Origin: Cryptosporangium minutisporangium
GTDB taxonomy: Bacteria > Actinomycetota > Actinomycetes > Mycobacteriales > Cryptosporangiaceae
Reading direction: 5' to 3'
NCBI RefSeq assembly: GCF_039536245.1
Contig: NZ_BAAAYN010000043.1
Span: 105,380 to 169,379 of the forward strand
DNA: 64,000 nt
A program made the position numbers and the translations under genes. Each line of letters starts with the position of its first letter. Positions within the stretch are counted from its first letter, which is position 1. The notes beneath the pieces are model-generated. The model worked only from the letters and a program-made list of their open reading frames with translations. It did not search any database and was not told where the DNA came from. Of the stretch, positions 54,282 to 63,971 are shown piece after piece.

Positions 54282-54986
54282 GTGAAGGTGCTCGTGGTCG
54301 AGGACGACGCCGACCTGGGATACGCGGTCGCGGCGGCGCTCCGGGGCGCCGGGCTCGCCGTCGACCTGGTGGGGGACATCCCGGCGGCGGACGAGGCGGT
54401 TCTGATCAACGCATACGCCTGTGTGGTGTTCGACCGGATGCTCCCGGCCGGCGACAGCGTCGAGTACGTGGCCGAGCGTCGTCGGCAGGGTTGGACCACA
54501 CCGGTGCTGTTCCTGACCGCGCGGGACAGCGTGGCCGACCGGGTCGCCGGCTTCGAACACGGTGGGGACGATTACCTGGTCAAGCCGTTCGCGGTAGCCG
54601 AGCTCGTCGCCCGGGTCCTGAGCCTGGGCCGTCGGTCGCTGGCCAGCGGTCCACCGGCCGCGCCGGTGCTGCGGGTCGCCGACCTGGAGATCGACGTCCC
54701 GCGACGGCAGGTGCGGCGCAGCGGTGTGCTGCTGACGCTCACCGCGAAGGAGTTCGCGGTGCTCGAGCTGTTCGCGAACCACGCCGGGGAGGTGATCAGC
54801 CGTAGCACGCTCATCGAGCACTGCTGGGACGCGATGGCCGAACCGATGTCGAACGTCGTCGACGTGCTGGTGCGGCAGCTCCGGCGGAAACTCGGCGGGC
54901 CGCAGCTGATCCACACCGTGCGCGGCGCCGGCTACCTGCTCGGGGACGACCCGGCCGAGGGCGCAGACGACCGGATCGTCGGCTGA
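54282..54986 (+). CDS. OmpR-family response regulator
   Basis: A 234-residue regulator. The receiver domain has the acidic pair EDD (7-9), the phosphorylation Asp51 (VVFDRMLP), Thr in LFLTARD and Lys in DDYLVKPF. The C-terminal winged helix starts at about 128 (LEIDVPRRQVRRSGVLLTLTAKEFAVLELF). GTG 54282. It pairs with the histidine kinase 2 bases downstream; the surface-polysaccharide genes around it are likely targets. Confidence 0.95.
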   Translation: MKVLVVEDDADLGYAVAAALRGAGLAVDLVGDIPAADEAVLINAYACVVFDRMLPAGDSVEYVAERRRQGWTTPVLFLTARDSVADRVAGFEHGGDDYLVKPFAVAELVARVLSLGRRSLASGPPAAPVLRVADLEIDVPRRQVRRSGVLLTLTAKEFAVLELFANHAGEVISRSTLIEHCWDAMAEPMSNVVDVLVRQLRRKLGGPQLIHTVRGAGYLLGDDPAEGADDRIVG

Positions 54987-54988
54987 CC

Positions 54989-56350
54989 GTGGTCGCGATG
55001 CCGCCGGTGGAGTCCCCGGTGCCCGCACGGCCGCCGGGACGACGCCTGGGCCGGTGGCTTCGACGTCGCCGGCCGCCGCAGCAGGGGCCGGTGGGAGTCC
55101 GCCGGTCGCTGCGGCTCCTGCGCTGGCGCCTGACCGTCCTCTACACGGTCGTGGCGGCGTGCGGGCTGGTCGCGCTGGCCACGCTCGCGGTGAACACCGA
55201 CACCCATCTGCGGGAGACCCGGCTAGACAACGCGATGGAGACCCGAGCGCGGACCGCGGTGGCTCTCCTCTACTTCACCGACTCCGGCATCCAACTCCAG
55301 GACATCGCGCAGGACGAGGTGGGGACCGGCTCCCCGCAACTGGCCGTGCTCCTCGGCACGCCACCGGTGCGGTCGGTGTTCGCCAGCAGCGCCCCGGCGC
55401 TGCCGGTGCGGGCTTCCCACCTGCACGGTGTGGCGGCGGAGGCGGTGGACGCGGGCACGATCGTCCGGGCCGAGGGCCGCGACGACCACGGCGACCCGAC
55501 CCGTCTGCTCGCTGCACCCCTCTACGACAACGAGGGCGACGCCGCGGGCGCGGTGGTCGTCGTCGGTGACCCGACCGAGGGGCGCGACGAGCACGAGAAG
55601 CTCGTGGCCGCGTTGATCCTCGGCTGCGTGACGCTCGTGACGCTGGCGGCGCTGGCCGGTCACGCCCTCTCCGGACGCAGCATGCGGCCCGCGGTCGACG
55701 CACTGGAGCGGCAGGAGGCGTTCCTCGCCGACGCCGCCCACGATCTGCGGACACCGGTGGCGACGCTCCGGACGTTGGCGGAGGCTGCTCTCGCCGACCC
55801 GGGACAGCGCTCCGACCTGCTTCCTCGCGCGGTCGTGCTCTCCGCCCGGATGGGGGACATCATCGACGACCTGCTGACCCGGGCGCGGCTCAACGCGGGC
55901 GTCCAGCACCTGAACAAGGAGCTGCTCCGCCTCGACCAGCTGGTCGAGAGCGTCGTCGACCAGCTGGCCGACCCGGTGGGTGGGCCCGGCGCCCGCGACC
56001 GGATCACGTTCACCGCCGAGGAGTGCACGGTCCGCGCCGACGCGCACCTGGTGACCCGGGCGGTCGCCAACCTGATCGAGAACGCGCTGCGGCACGGGCA
56101 CGAGCCCGGCGTCCCGGCCGAGGTGGACGTGGTCGTGCGGCGGCCCGGACGGGTGACGGTCAGCGACCGTGGCCCCGGCGTGGACCCCGCGGTCGCGTCC
56201 GCGCTGTTCGGCCGGTTCCAGAGCAACGGCGGGTCGATCGGCCTCGGACTCTCGATCACGCTCTGGGCCGCCGACCTGCACGGTGGGACGTTGACCGCGG
56301 CGCCGCGGCCGGGCGGCGGCGCGGTCTTCGACTTCTCGCTACCGGCCTGA
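54989..56350 (+). CDS. sensor histidine kinase
   Basis: A 453-residue kinase. A basic cytoplasmic N-terminus, one span (LTVLYTVVAACGLVALATLAV, about 49-69), an extracellular sensor region of about 125 residues, a second span (LVAALILGCVTLVTLAALAGHAL), then the phospho-acceptor His in LADAAHDLRTPVATLR and the ATPase domain (NLIENALRHGHE, VSDRGPGVDPA, GSIGLGLSIT). The signal is unknown; partner of the response regulator. Confidence 0.94.
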   Translation: MVAMPPVESPVPARPPGRRLGRWLRRRRPPQQGPVGVRRSLRLLRWRLTVLYTVVAACGLVALATLAVNTDTHLRETRLDNAMETRARTAVALLYFTDSGIQLQDIAQDEVGTGSPQLAVLLGTPPVRSVFASSAPALPVRASHLHGVAAEAVDAGTIVRAEGRDDHGDPTRLLAAPLYDNEGDAAGAVVVVGDPTEGRDEHEKLVAALILGCVTLVTLAALAGHALSGRSMRPAVDALERQEAFLADAAHDLRTPVATLRTLAEAALADPGQRSDLLPRAVVLSARMGDIIDDLLTRARLNAGVQHLNKELLRLDQLVESVVDQLADPVGGPGARDRITFTAEECTVRADAHLVTRAVANLIENALRHGHEPGVPAEVDVVVRRPGRVTVSDRGPGVDPAVASALFGRFQSNGGSIGLGLSITLWAADLHGGTLTAAPRPGGGAVFDFSLPA

Positions 56351-56358
56351 TCGTCCCG

Positions 56359-57783
56359 TTACCGGTCGGAGCCGTGACGCGGAGGCCACCCCGCATCGTC
56401 GAAGGACTGTCCTTCGCCGCGAGCTGAGCCGGCCGGGTCGGCGCCGCTCTCGTCGTCCGGACGCTGCGGATCGGGAACCCGCGCCCCGCCGTCGTACGCA
56501 CTGCTGCGGTAGACGCCAGGGGATCCGGACGCGGTGGGCTGGTACCGCACGTCCGGCCAGTCGGACCGATGATCCATCCGGCTGCCGGACGACTCCGGAC
56601 CGGCCACCGGGGTGAGTGCCACCGTGTGGTCGTTCACGTTCGCGGCCACCGGCTCGGGCTGTGCGGCGGGAACGGGCTCCGGCGCAGGGGCCGGCGAGCC
56701 GCCCTTCTTCCCCAGGTCCTTCGGGAGCAACTGCGGACGACGCTGCGCGGCGACGTCCTCGATCCAGCCGAACGCGAACATGCCCAGGATGGTCAGCAGG
56801 ACCGCGATCACCGCGCACAGGCCGGTGCCGACCGTCCCGCCCCACCTCCAGACGTCGATCTTCTCGCCGACCGGGTAGCTCAGCTCGATCGCGACGTTGT
56901 GCCAGAGGTAGATCACCATCGCGCGGCCGTTGACGATCGTGATCAACCGGTCGAGGACCCTGTGGTCGCCAACCCAGCTGAACGTCGGTGCGAAGCGCAG
57001 CAGGATCAGCACGATGCCGAACGAGTAGAACGCCTGACCCTCCGGGATCAGGTTGAAGTCGTAGCTGTTCTCCACCTGGTGCGTCAGAGCCCAGAAGGTC
57101 GCGCCTCCAGCGAGAACCAAGCCGAACGTGACCACCGCCCAGACCGGGATCTTCTTGACCATGCCCTCGCGATGCGCGAAACCGAGCAGCCACAGCGAGA
57201 GGAATGTGAAGCCGTCCATCAGGCCGCCCTCGGCGATCTCGCCACCCCAGCCGAACGTGACGCTGCCGAGGCCGACGCCGACCATCACCGCGAGCGGGAG
57301 CGCGATCATCGTCTTCGGGTACCACCGGAACAGGATCAGCAGCAGCGGCGAGAGCAGGATGAACCAGACGATGCTCCGCAGGTACCAGAGCGGCTCGGTC
57401 AGCGACTGGGCCCACTCGGACCCGGGCGGGTCACTGAGCGGGAAGATCCAGAAGACCAGGCGCCACAACGCCGGACGCTCGTCGGACGGCCAGCCGTGCC
57501 AGAACATGAGCGGGACGCCGATGAGCCCCGCCAGCCACAGCACCGGCAGGAGACGCTGGAGGCGGTTCTTGAGGGTCTGCAGCGCTCCGCGGTCGAGCGA
57601 GCGGACCATCAGGGAGCCGGAGATCGCGAAGAGTAACCCCATGGCGGGCCAGAAACCGAGCCACGCCTGCGTCGAGAAGATGTGGTAGACGACCACCCAC
57701 ACGATGCAGAGGAATCGGAGAACGTCGAAGTACCGGTCCCGGCCACCAGTGGCGGCGCGTGCGGATGTGGTTCGTGTGGTCAC
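56359..57783 (-). CDS. AT3-family membrane acyltransferase, paralog 1
   Basis: A 474-residue O-acyltransferase of the AT3 (OafA/NodX) type, transferring acyl groups to extracytoplasmic sugars. The conserved start is RDRYFDVLRFLCIVWVVVYHIF with the first-span Arg and His; ten spans follow, including GRAMVIYLWHNVAIELS. The C-terminal 110 residues are polar and disordered (Pro/Ala/Glu then Arg/Gly/Asp-rich), likely cytoplasmic. GTG 57783. One of four paralogs in this region. Confidence 0.92.
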   Translation of the reverse strand: MTTRTTSARAATGGRDRYFDVLRFLCIVWVVVYHIFSTQAWLGFWPAMGLLFAISGSLMVRSLDRGALQTLKNRLQRLLPVLWLAGLIGVPLMFWHGWPSDERPALWRLVFWIFPLSDPPGSEWAQSLTEPLWYLRSIVWFILLSPLLLILFRWYPKTMIALPLAVMVGVGLGSVTFGWGGEIAEGGLMDGFTFLSLWLLGFAHREGMVKKIPVWAVVTFGLVLAGGATFWALTHQVENSYDFNLIPEGQAFYSFGIVLILLRFAPTFSWVGDHRVLDRLITIVNGRAMVIYLWHNVAIELSYPVGEKIDVWRWGGTVGTGLCAVIAVLLTILGMFAFGWIEDVAAQRRPQLLPKDLGKKGGSPAPAPEPVPAAQPEPVAANVNDHTVALTPVAGPESSGSRMDHRSDWPDVRYQPTASGSPGVYRSSAYDGGARVPDPQRPDDESGADPAGSARGEGQSFDDAGWPPRHGSDR

Positions 57784-57946
57784 CGGCCCATGATCGCCTT
57801 CTCATCGAGCGCGCATGGTTAGTTGGACAACATAAGTCCCGCGCGCGGTGTGCCTGATTCACGACAGATATTGAATATTCGTGCAGCTAACGCCGTACAT
57901 CCCCGGGTGAGAGTGCTCGTCTCGAACGGGCTACGGAGAGTAACTT

Positions 57947-59515
57947 TCAGCGCTGTGTCCGATTGCGGTTACGGTCCGGGTAGTCGTCGGGATCGGGGTA
58001 GTCAGGCCCGCGGCGCGGCTCGGTGGGACGGGATCGGGGGACCGCGCCGTACTCCGGCGGGTAGGGGTTGCGTGGGGCTCGCGGTGGCGGAGCGGGACGG
58101 TGCCGGGGGTCGTGCTGGGGCACGCCGTAGGCCGGGTCCTGGGGAACGTCGTACCGCGGGTCGCGGCGGTAGGGCCGGGCGTGCCGCGGGGGTTGGCCGG
58201 CGCCGGCATAAGGGTCGTACGGCCTCTCCGCCCCGTGCGGCGGCCCGGTCTGCCCGTTGGGGGCCTCGGACCCGTGCCGCGCCCGAGGTCCGTAGGAGGC
58301 GTCGGGCCCGTAGCGCGCTCCGGGGCCCGCCGGCGCGGCGGCGACCGGCGATGCGCTCTCCGGCGTGGTCGGCGAGGACGGCTGGACCGAGATCGCGGGC
58401 GCTCTCGTCTTGCCCGGCACCAGCTCGGGCTTGCGTCGAGCGGCGACGTCCTCGATCCACCCGAACAGCAGCACCGCGACGCCGATCAACGCCCAGGCCA
58501 GCGGGAACCACACGTACCAGGGGTAGAGGCCGATGCGATCGGTGAAGCCCAGCGCCAGGGCCAGGGCCGCGTTGTGCCAGAGATAGATCGTCACCGCGCG
58601 CGAGTTGAAGATCGTGATGATCCGGTCGATCACGCGGTGGCGCTGGAGCCACTCCATCCGCGACGAGTACCGCATCAGGATGAAGACGACGCCGAACGAG
58701 TACAGCGCCAACGTGAGGCTGCTGTTCTCCACGAACCACGTCTGCTGGCCCTCCTCGAGGGCCTGCGCGTTACCCGGCCCCGCGAGCCAGGCGATCCCGG
58801 CCAGCGCGACCGCGCCACCGATCGCGAACAGCGCAGGCAGGGGCAGCCGCTTGATGATGCCCTCGGCGTGGGCGAAGCCGATCAGCCAGCAGCCGAGATA
58901 GACCAACACGTCGTTGAGCGCGCTGCCCCACCAGTCCTCCAGCGGCAGGATGCCGAACTCGGCGAGCACGAGCAGCGCGAACGGCACCGCGAACACCACC
59001 CACGGGGCCTTGCGGAACGCCTTGAGCAGGAGCGGCGAGAGCGCGACGAACCAGAGGTAGGTCTTGAGGTACCAGAGAACGCCCCACGCCGTCTCGCCCC
59101 ACTCGCTACCGGGCGGGTCGCTCACCGGGAGGAGCCAGAACACCAGCTGCCACACCGGGATCGGGTCGCCGTCGGCGTCCACCCAGTAGGAGGGCGCGCC
59201 GTCGTGCCAGATCATCAGCGGGATCCAGATCGCACCGAACGCCCACACCACCGGCAGCAGGCGGCGGTACCGGTTCTTGACCGCCTGGAGCGGCGACTTG
59301 TCGATCGACCGCACCATCAGCGTCCCGGCCAGCGCGAACATGATGCCCATCGCCGGGAACCAGGGGAACCAGGCAAAGCCGAACGCGTGATAGGTGACCA
59401 CGCGGATGATCGCGACCGCTCGCAGCGTGTCGAGGTAGCGGTCTCGACCCTTCACGGCGGCGGCTTTCGGCGCAACGGCAATTCCGGACACGAGCACATG
59501 CTCCGCAGGTGACAT
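57947..59515 (-). CDS. AT3-family membrane acyltransferase, paralog 2
   Basis: A 522-residue paralog. The first span region reads GRDRYLDTLRAVAIIRVVTYHAF; SRAVTIYLWHNAALALALGF is near the end of the membrane part. It shares with the other three the phrase SDPPGSEWGETAWGVLWYLKTYLWFVALSPLLL. The last 140 residues are a Pro/Arg/Tyr-rich low-complexity tail (RYGPDASYGPRARHG). Probably acts on the same or a related envelope glycan. Confidence 0.92.
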   Translation of the reverse strand: MSPAEHVLVSGIAVAPKAAAVKGRDRYLDTLRAVAIIRVVTYHAFGFAWFPWFPAMGIMFALAGTLMVRSIDKSPLQAVKNRYRRLLPVVWAFGAIWIPLMIWHDGAPSYWVDADGDPIPVWQLVFWLLPVSDPPGSEWGETAWGVLWYLKTYLWFVALSPLLLKAFRKAPWVVFAVPFALLVLAEFGILPLEDWWGSALNDVLVYLGCWLIGFAHAEGIIKRLPLPALFAIGGAVALAGIAWLAGPGNAQALEEGQQTWFVENSSLTLALYSFGVVFILMRYSSRMEWLQRHRVIDRIITIFNSRAVTIYLWHNAALALALGFTDRIGLYPWYVWFPLAWALIGVAVLLFGWIEDVAARRKPELVPGKTRAPAISVQPSSPTTPESASPVAAAPAGPGARYGPDASYGPRARHGSEAPNGQTGPPHGAERPYDPYAGAGQPPRHARPYRRDPRYDVPQDPAYGVPQHDPRHRPAPPPRAPRNPYPPEYGAVPRSRPTEPRRGPDYPDPDDYPDRNRNRTQR

Positions 59516-59745
59516 GAAGATTCGATGAGGCGGACAGCCCTTCGCTGTGTCGCGAGTTGCTCGAAAGGGCTGAAAGAGGGCAGAACGTCTCCGACTCGGG
59601 GGCGTATGAGAGCGGCATCACGCGGGCGGTACCCTCCGGTAACGGGTTGGTTCGCGTCCGCTTCCGGTGTTCACTCCCCGGTCGCCCACCCCGACGAAGC
59701 TATCCGCCGGGTGTCGCGACGCCCGGCCGAACGAGGAGTCATCCT

Positions 59746-60153
59746 GTGTCCGAGCGCACGCTGGTCCTGATCAAGCCCGACGCCGTCCGCCGCGGCCTGG
59801 TCGGGGAGGTGCTCGGACGGTTCGAGCGCAAAGGGCTGACGATCGAGGCGATGAACCTGCGGTCGGTCGACACCGCTCTCGCGGACGAGCACTACGCCGA
59901 GCACCTCGAGCAGCCGTGGTACCCGGGGCTGCGCGACTTCATCACGTCCGGGCCGCTAGTGGCCCTGGTCCTCTCCGGTGACCAGGCGATCTCCGTGGTC
60001 CGCGGCCTGCTCGGCGCGACCGACGGACGGAAGGCCGCCGCCGGGACGATCCGCGGCGACTACTCGCTCTCCAACCAGCAGAACCTTGCGCACGCGTCCG
60101 ACTCGCCGGAGTCCGCGGCACGCGAGATCAAGATCTGGTTCCCCGAGGCCTGA
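59746..60153 (+). CDS. ndk: nucleoside diphosphate kinase
   Basis: A 135-residue housekeeping enzyme balancing nucleoside triphosphates. It opens SERTLVLIKPDAVRRGLVGEVLGRFE, has RGDYS and the phospho-His in NLAHASDSPESAAREI. GTG 59746 has GAGGAG upstream. It normally follows DUF4233; here it is isolated between two acyltransferase genes on the opposite strand. Confidence 0.97.
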   Translation: MSERTLVLIKPDAVRRGLVGEVLGRFERKGLTIEAMNLRSVDTALADEHYAEHLEQPWYPGLRDFITSGPLVALVLSGDQAISVVRGLLGATDGRKAAAGTIRGDYSLSNQQNLAHASDSPESAAREIKIWFPEA

Positions 60154-60202
60154 GGCCCGCGTTCTGGCGTCGAGCCGGGTTCCACGCGCCCGTGGTGCCC
60201 GG

Positions 60203-61429
60203 TCAGCCGCCTGTCTCCCCGGACGCCCGACGTTCCGGGTCCGGCTGGGGTGCCGGCGAGATCGGCATGACCTCGGCGACGGCGGGGGGCGGCGCCAGGA
60301 GCGCCGCGTCCGCGGCCTGGGCAGGCGTCGGACGCGAGGGTCGGCCCGGCAACAGCTCGGGTTTGCGGCGGGCGGCGACGTCCTCGATCCACCCGAACAG
60401 CAGCACGGCCAGGCCGATCAGTATCCAGGCGAACGGGAACCAGATGTACCACTGGTAGACGCCGATCTGTCCGAAAATATTGACCGCGATCGCCAATGCG
60501 ATGCCGTGCCAGAGGAAGATCGTCACCGCGCGGGAATTGAAGACCGTGATGGTCCGGTCCAGCAGCGGAAAGCGCGTCAGCCATTCCATTCGGAAAGAAA
60601 AGCGCATCAGAATGAAAACGGTGCCGAAATAGAAGAGCCCGATCGCCAGGTTGCTGTTCAGCAGTGACCACGGGCTCTCGCCGAGTGTTGCGGCGTCCGC
60701 GTTGCCCGGGCCGACCAGCCAGGCGATGCCGGAGAGAGCGACCACCCCGCCGATCGCCAGCAGGGTCGACAGACGCATTCGCTGGAGCATTCCCTCCGCC
60801 CGGGCGAATCCGATCAGCCAGCAGCCGAGATAGGTCAGCGCATCGCTGATCGAAGCTCCCCACCAATCCCGAATCGGGAGAACCTCGGTTTCGATGAGAG
60901 TCAAGAGGACGAAAGGCGCGGCCATCGTCGCCCAGGGCAGTTTCCGGAAGGCCGGTAGCAGCAGCGGCGACAACGCGACGAACAGCAGGTACGTCTTGAT
61001 GTACCAGAGAACGCCCCAGCCGATCACACCCCAGGCGCTACCTACCGGATTGCCCACCGGAATCAACCAGAACACCAGTTGCCAGCTCGGTACCGAGTCG
61101 CCGTCGGCGTCGGTCCATTGACTGGGCGGACCGTCGTGCCACATCATGACCGGAACCCATATGGCACCAAAAACCCATAGGACAGGTAGGAGACGCCGAA
61201 GGCGATTGACGAGGGTTCGCGAAACGGACTTGTCCAACGAGCGAACCATCAGCGATCCCGCGAGGGCGAACATGATGCCCATCGAGGGAAGCCATTTGAA
61301 CCACATGATCGGGGACGCGTGGTACGCGACCACCCGAAAGAGAGCTAATGCGCGGAGTGTGTCGAGGTATCGGTCACGCCCCGGATGCGTGGCGGTGTTC
61401 GGCGTAGGTGCCGAGTCCGTCGAAGGCAT
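60203..61429 (-). CDS. AT3-family membrane acyltransferase, paralog 3
   Basis: A 408-residue paralog with GRDRYLDTLRALALFRVVAYHAS at the first span and SRAVTIFLWHGIALAIAV late in the membrane part. The tail is short (about 50 residues). Ten spans are expected. It is closest to paralog 2 by these segments (LVFWLIPVGNPVGSAWGVIGWGVLWYIKTYL). The DNA of its first half is less G+C-rich than its neighbours. Confidence 0.92.
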   Translation of the reverse strand: MPSTDSAPTPNTATHPGRDRYLDTLRALALFRVVAYHASPIMWFKWLPSMGIMFALAGSLMVRSLDKSVSRTLVNRLRRLLPVLWVFGAIWVPVMMWHDGPPSQWTDADGDSVPSWQLVFWLIPVGNPVGSAWGVIGWGVLWYIKTYLLFVALSPLLLPAFRKLPWATMAAPFVLLTLIETEVLPIRDWWGASISDALTYLGCWLIGFARAEGMLQRMRLSTLLAIGGVVALSGIAWLVGPGNADAATLGESPWSLLNSNLAIGLFYFGTVFILMRFSFRMEWLTRFPLLDRTITVFNSRAVTIFLWHGIALAIAVNIFGQIGVYQWYIWFPFAWILIGLAVLLFGWIEDVAARRKPELLPGRPSRPTPAQAADAALLAPPPAVAEVMPISPAPQPDPERRASGETGG

Positions 61430-61613
61430 GCCCTCATACTGGCGCAGCCCCGCGACGTACCGCTGCGCCAGGGCGACGTGAGAATTTCGACGCCACGAAT
61501 TCTGGCGTTAGGTCGACGGAATTCGGCACGCTTGGCGACTGGTTGAACGCGTAAGAAACTGCTAGTTATTCGCTACCTACTCTCTGTTGCGACCGCGTTT
61601 CTGACTTCCGCCC

Positions 61614-63122
61614 TCATGTTTCGGACGCCGGGTCAGTCCCCGCCGCGGTGACGGCGCCGCTCCGGCGGGCGCGCTCCGGAGCGTCCTGCCCGGGGAACGC
61701 CGACCATGCGAGCTCGCGGACGAGCTGCGGCGCAGGCGTGATCCGGACGTCGGAGCCGGCGATGCCGACAGCGTGGGCGACCCGGATCGGGCGGCACTGC
61801 TCGGCCGGTATCTGGTCCGCGCGGAGCAGCCGCAGCGCCCACGGGTCCGCTACTGCCGTCCCCGCCGCCGCGTCGCCGGTCGGGCTGCCCGCCACGCCGG
61901 CCGTCGGCGTGACCGTCGCTGCGGCCGAGGCGGACGCGCCTGGCCGCGGGCGCGATGCGGACGCCCGACGCTCGGGCAGGCGCGGCAGTAGCGCCGGACG
62001 ACGTCCGGCGGAGAGGTCCTCCACCCAGCCGAGCGCCAGGACGCCCACGCCGATCAACACCAGTGCGATCCCGCAGCAGGCCGCCATGCCGCCGGCCGCT
62101 CCGAGCGACCAGACCTCGATCGCCGTCCCGATCGGGAAGCTCAGCGCCAGCGCGACGTTGTGCCACAGGTACAGCACCATCGCGCGCCGGTTGACGACCA
62201 GCACCAGCCACGCCACCGGCTGATACGGCCACCACCGGCGCTCCAGCCCGGCCCAGCGCGGTGCCGCGCGGAGCAGGAACAGCACGGTCCCGGCGGAGAA
62301 CAGCAGCTGGGCCAGCGGAATCGAGTTGAGGTCGAGGGACCGGTCGGCGCCGGCCGGGTGGGTGAGTGCCCAGGCGACGCCGGCGAGCGTCAGCACTGCC
62401 CCGCCGACCAGGACGGTCCGCCGACGGGCGTTCGCGATCCACTCGTCCCGGTGGGCGAAGCCGAGCAGCCAGCACGGCAGGTACACCGATGCGTCCTGGA
62501 CCACCGCACCGAGCTGCTCGCCGAGCGTCCACACATCGAACAGGCCGGTGCCGATCGCGACGGCCACCGTGACCGGAACCAGGACCGTCAGTCGCGGGAA
62601 GCGCCGGAAGACCGGCAGCAGGACCGGCGAGAGCAACAGCAGCCAGAGGTAGGTGCGCAGGTACCAGAGCACCTCGGTCAGCGCGCCAGCCCACGGCGCG
62701 CCGGGCGGGTCGGCGATCGGCACCACCCAGAACAACAGCTCCCAGCCGGTCTCCGGACGCCAACCCAGGCCCAGCATGAGCGGCACGGTCAGCAGCGCGG
62801 TGACCCAGAACGGCAGCAGGAGGCGCCGGAGCCGGGTGGCCACCGCGCGCCGGGTGGACGCGTCGAGCGAGCGGGCGGTCAGCGAGCCCGCGATCGCGAA
62901 CAGCAGGCCCATCCGGGGCCAGTACGAGAGCCCCGCCAGCGGGAAAGCGTGGTACAGGACGACGTAGGCGATGCAGCCGGCCCGCAGGACGTCGAAGTAT
63001 CTGTTCCGGCCTCCGGCCGGAGGCTTCACCGCCTGCGTGCCCGCCTCGGCGGCGGGGGTGACGTGGGCTCGGACGGCGTCGGGTAAGTCGGCAGCGGGCT
63101 TTTCGAGAGCTGTTGCGGTCAC
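61614..63122 (-). CDS. AT3-family membrane acyltransferase, paralog 4
   Basis: A 502-residue paralog. The signature is GRNRYFDVLRAGCIAYVVLYHAF; later RRAMVLYLWHNVALALSFPIG, closest to paralog 1. A 110-residue polar tail follows the last span (RRASASRPRPGASASA), ending in a more ordered segment (WALRLLRADQIPAEQCRPI). GTG 63122. Confidence 0.92.
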   Translation of the reverse strand: MTATALEKPAADLPDAVRAHVTPAAEAGTQAVKPPAGGRNRYFDVLRAGCIAYVVLYHAFPLAGLSYWPRMGLLFAIAGSLTARSLDASTRRAVATRLRRLLLPFWVTALLTVPLMLGLGWRPETGWELLFWVVPIADPPGAPWAGALTEVLWYLRTYLWLLLLSPVLLPVFRRFPRLTVLVPVTVAVAIGTGLFDVWTLGEQLGAVVQDASVYLPCWLLGFAHRDEWIANARRRTVLVGGAVLTLAGVAWALTHPAGADRSLDLNSIPLAQLLFSAGTVLFLLRAAPRWAGLERRWWPYQPVAWLVLVVNRRAMVLYLWHNVALALSFPIGTAIEVWSLGAAGGMAACCGIALVLIGVGVLALGWVEDLSAGRRPALLPRLPERRASASRPRPGASASAAATVTPTAGVAGSPTGDAAAGTAVADPWALRLLRADQIPAEQCRPIRVAHAVGIAGSDVRITPAPQLVRELAWSAFPGQDAPERARRSGAVTAAGTDPASET

Positions 63123-63341
63123 CGCGCCATGGTGGTTCGGCGTAACCCCGCCGTGGGGGACGCATCATGGCGATCACTGTCAAAAGGGGGTGATCGGGCG
63201 GGCCATTGTGACCGGACGGGCAGGCGTGACTCGGATTAACCCGTGTGGTCAGTGGTCGTCCGTGCCGTAACCCTGAAGCGCACGCCGTCAGCGACACCGA
63301 GGACATGACGTCGTTCGGCGGCTGGCGCGTACGTGTTTGCG

Positions 63342-63797
63342 TTAGGCGCGATCGCGGAGGACCTCGAGCGCCTTGTCGGCGTGGACGGACATGCGGAGCT
63401 CGCTGCGGATCACGGCGAGCAGACGGCGGTCGACGTCGATGACGAACGTGTGGCGCTTCACCGCCAGTGGGCCGAGGCGGCGCTTCACGCCGTACTCGGC
63501 CGCGACGACCCCGCCGATGTCCGACAGCAGTGGGTAGTCGAGGTTGTGACGACCGGCGAACTCCTGTTGGACCTCGACCCGGTCGTTGCTGATCCCGATC
63601 CGCTGAGCGCCGACCGCCGCGAACTCCTTGGCCAGGTCACGGAAGTGGCAACTCTCGGCGGTGCAGCCGGGGCTCATCGCGGCCGGGTAGAAGAACAGCA
63701 CCACCGGTCCGCCCTCGGCCAGCAGCGTGCTCAGCCGGCGGGGCACGCCGTCCTGGTCGGGCAGTTCGAAGTCCGGAGCCAGATCGCCTGTGTCCAT
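63342..63797 (-). CDS. bcp: BCP-type peroxiredoxin
   Basis: A 151-residue thiol peroxidase reducing peroxides and lipid hydroperoxides. The active site is FYPAAMSPGCTAESCHFRD with peroxidatic Cys45 and a second Cys50, as in BCP/PrxQ proteins. The rest has ISNDRVEVQQEFAGRHNLDYPLLSDIGG. In this organism the reductant is probably a thioredoxin or mycoredoxin. Transcribed alone. Confidence 0.94.
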   Translation of the reverse strand: MDTGDLAPDFELPDQDGVPRRLSTLLAEGGPVVLFFYPAAMSPGCTAESCHFRDLAKEFAAVGAQRIGISNDRVEVQQEFAGRHNLDYPLLSDIGGVVAAEYGVKRRLGPLAVKRHTFVIDVDRRLLAVIRSELRMSVHADKALEVLRDRA

Positions 63798-63925
63798 CGT
63801 CGACCTTCGTCAGTGCGGGTACGTCCTGGCAACTCTCGCAGCCCCGCCGCGCTCCCGCCAGTCGGTGCGGGCAACGCCACGTTCGCGACCGTCCGGATCC
63901 GGGCTGACACGTGCGTGGAAACGCC

Positions 63926-63960
63926 GCGCGGCCCGACCCCGTTCAGGGGCCGGGCCGCGC
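63926..63960. terminator. terminator at the window end
   Basis: Stem GCGCGGCCCG.CCCC (63926-63940) with GGGG.CGGGCCGCGC (63946-63960), one mismatch, loop GTTCA. It probably ends the minus-strand gene entering from the right. Confidence 0.7.
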
Positions 63961-63971
63961 AGTGGCGTTGG

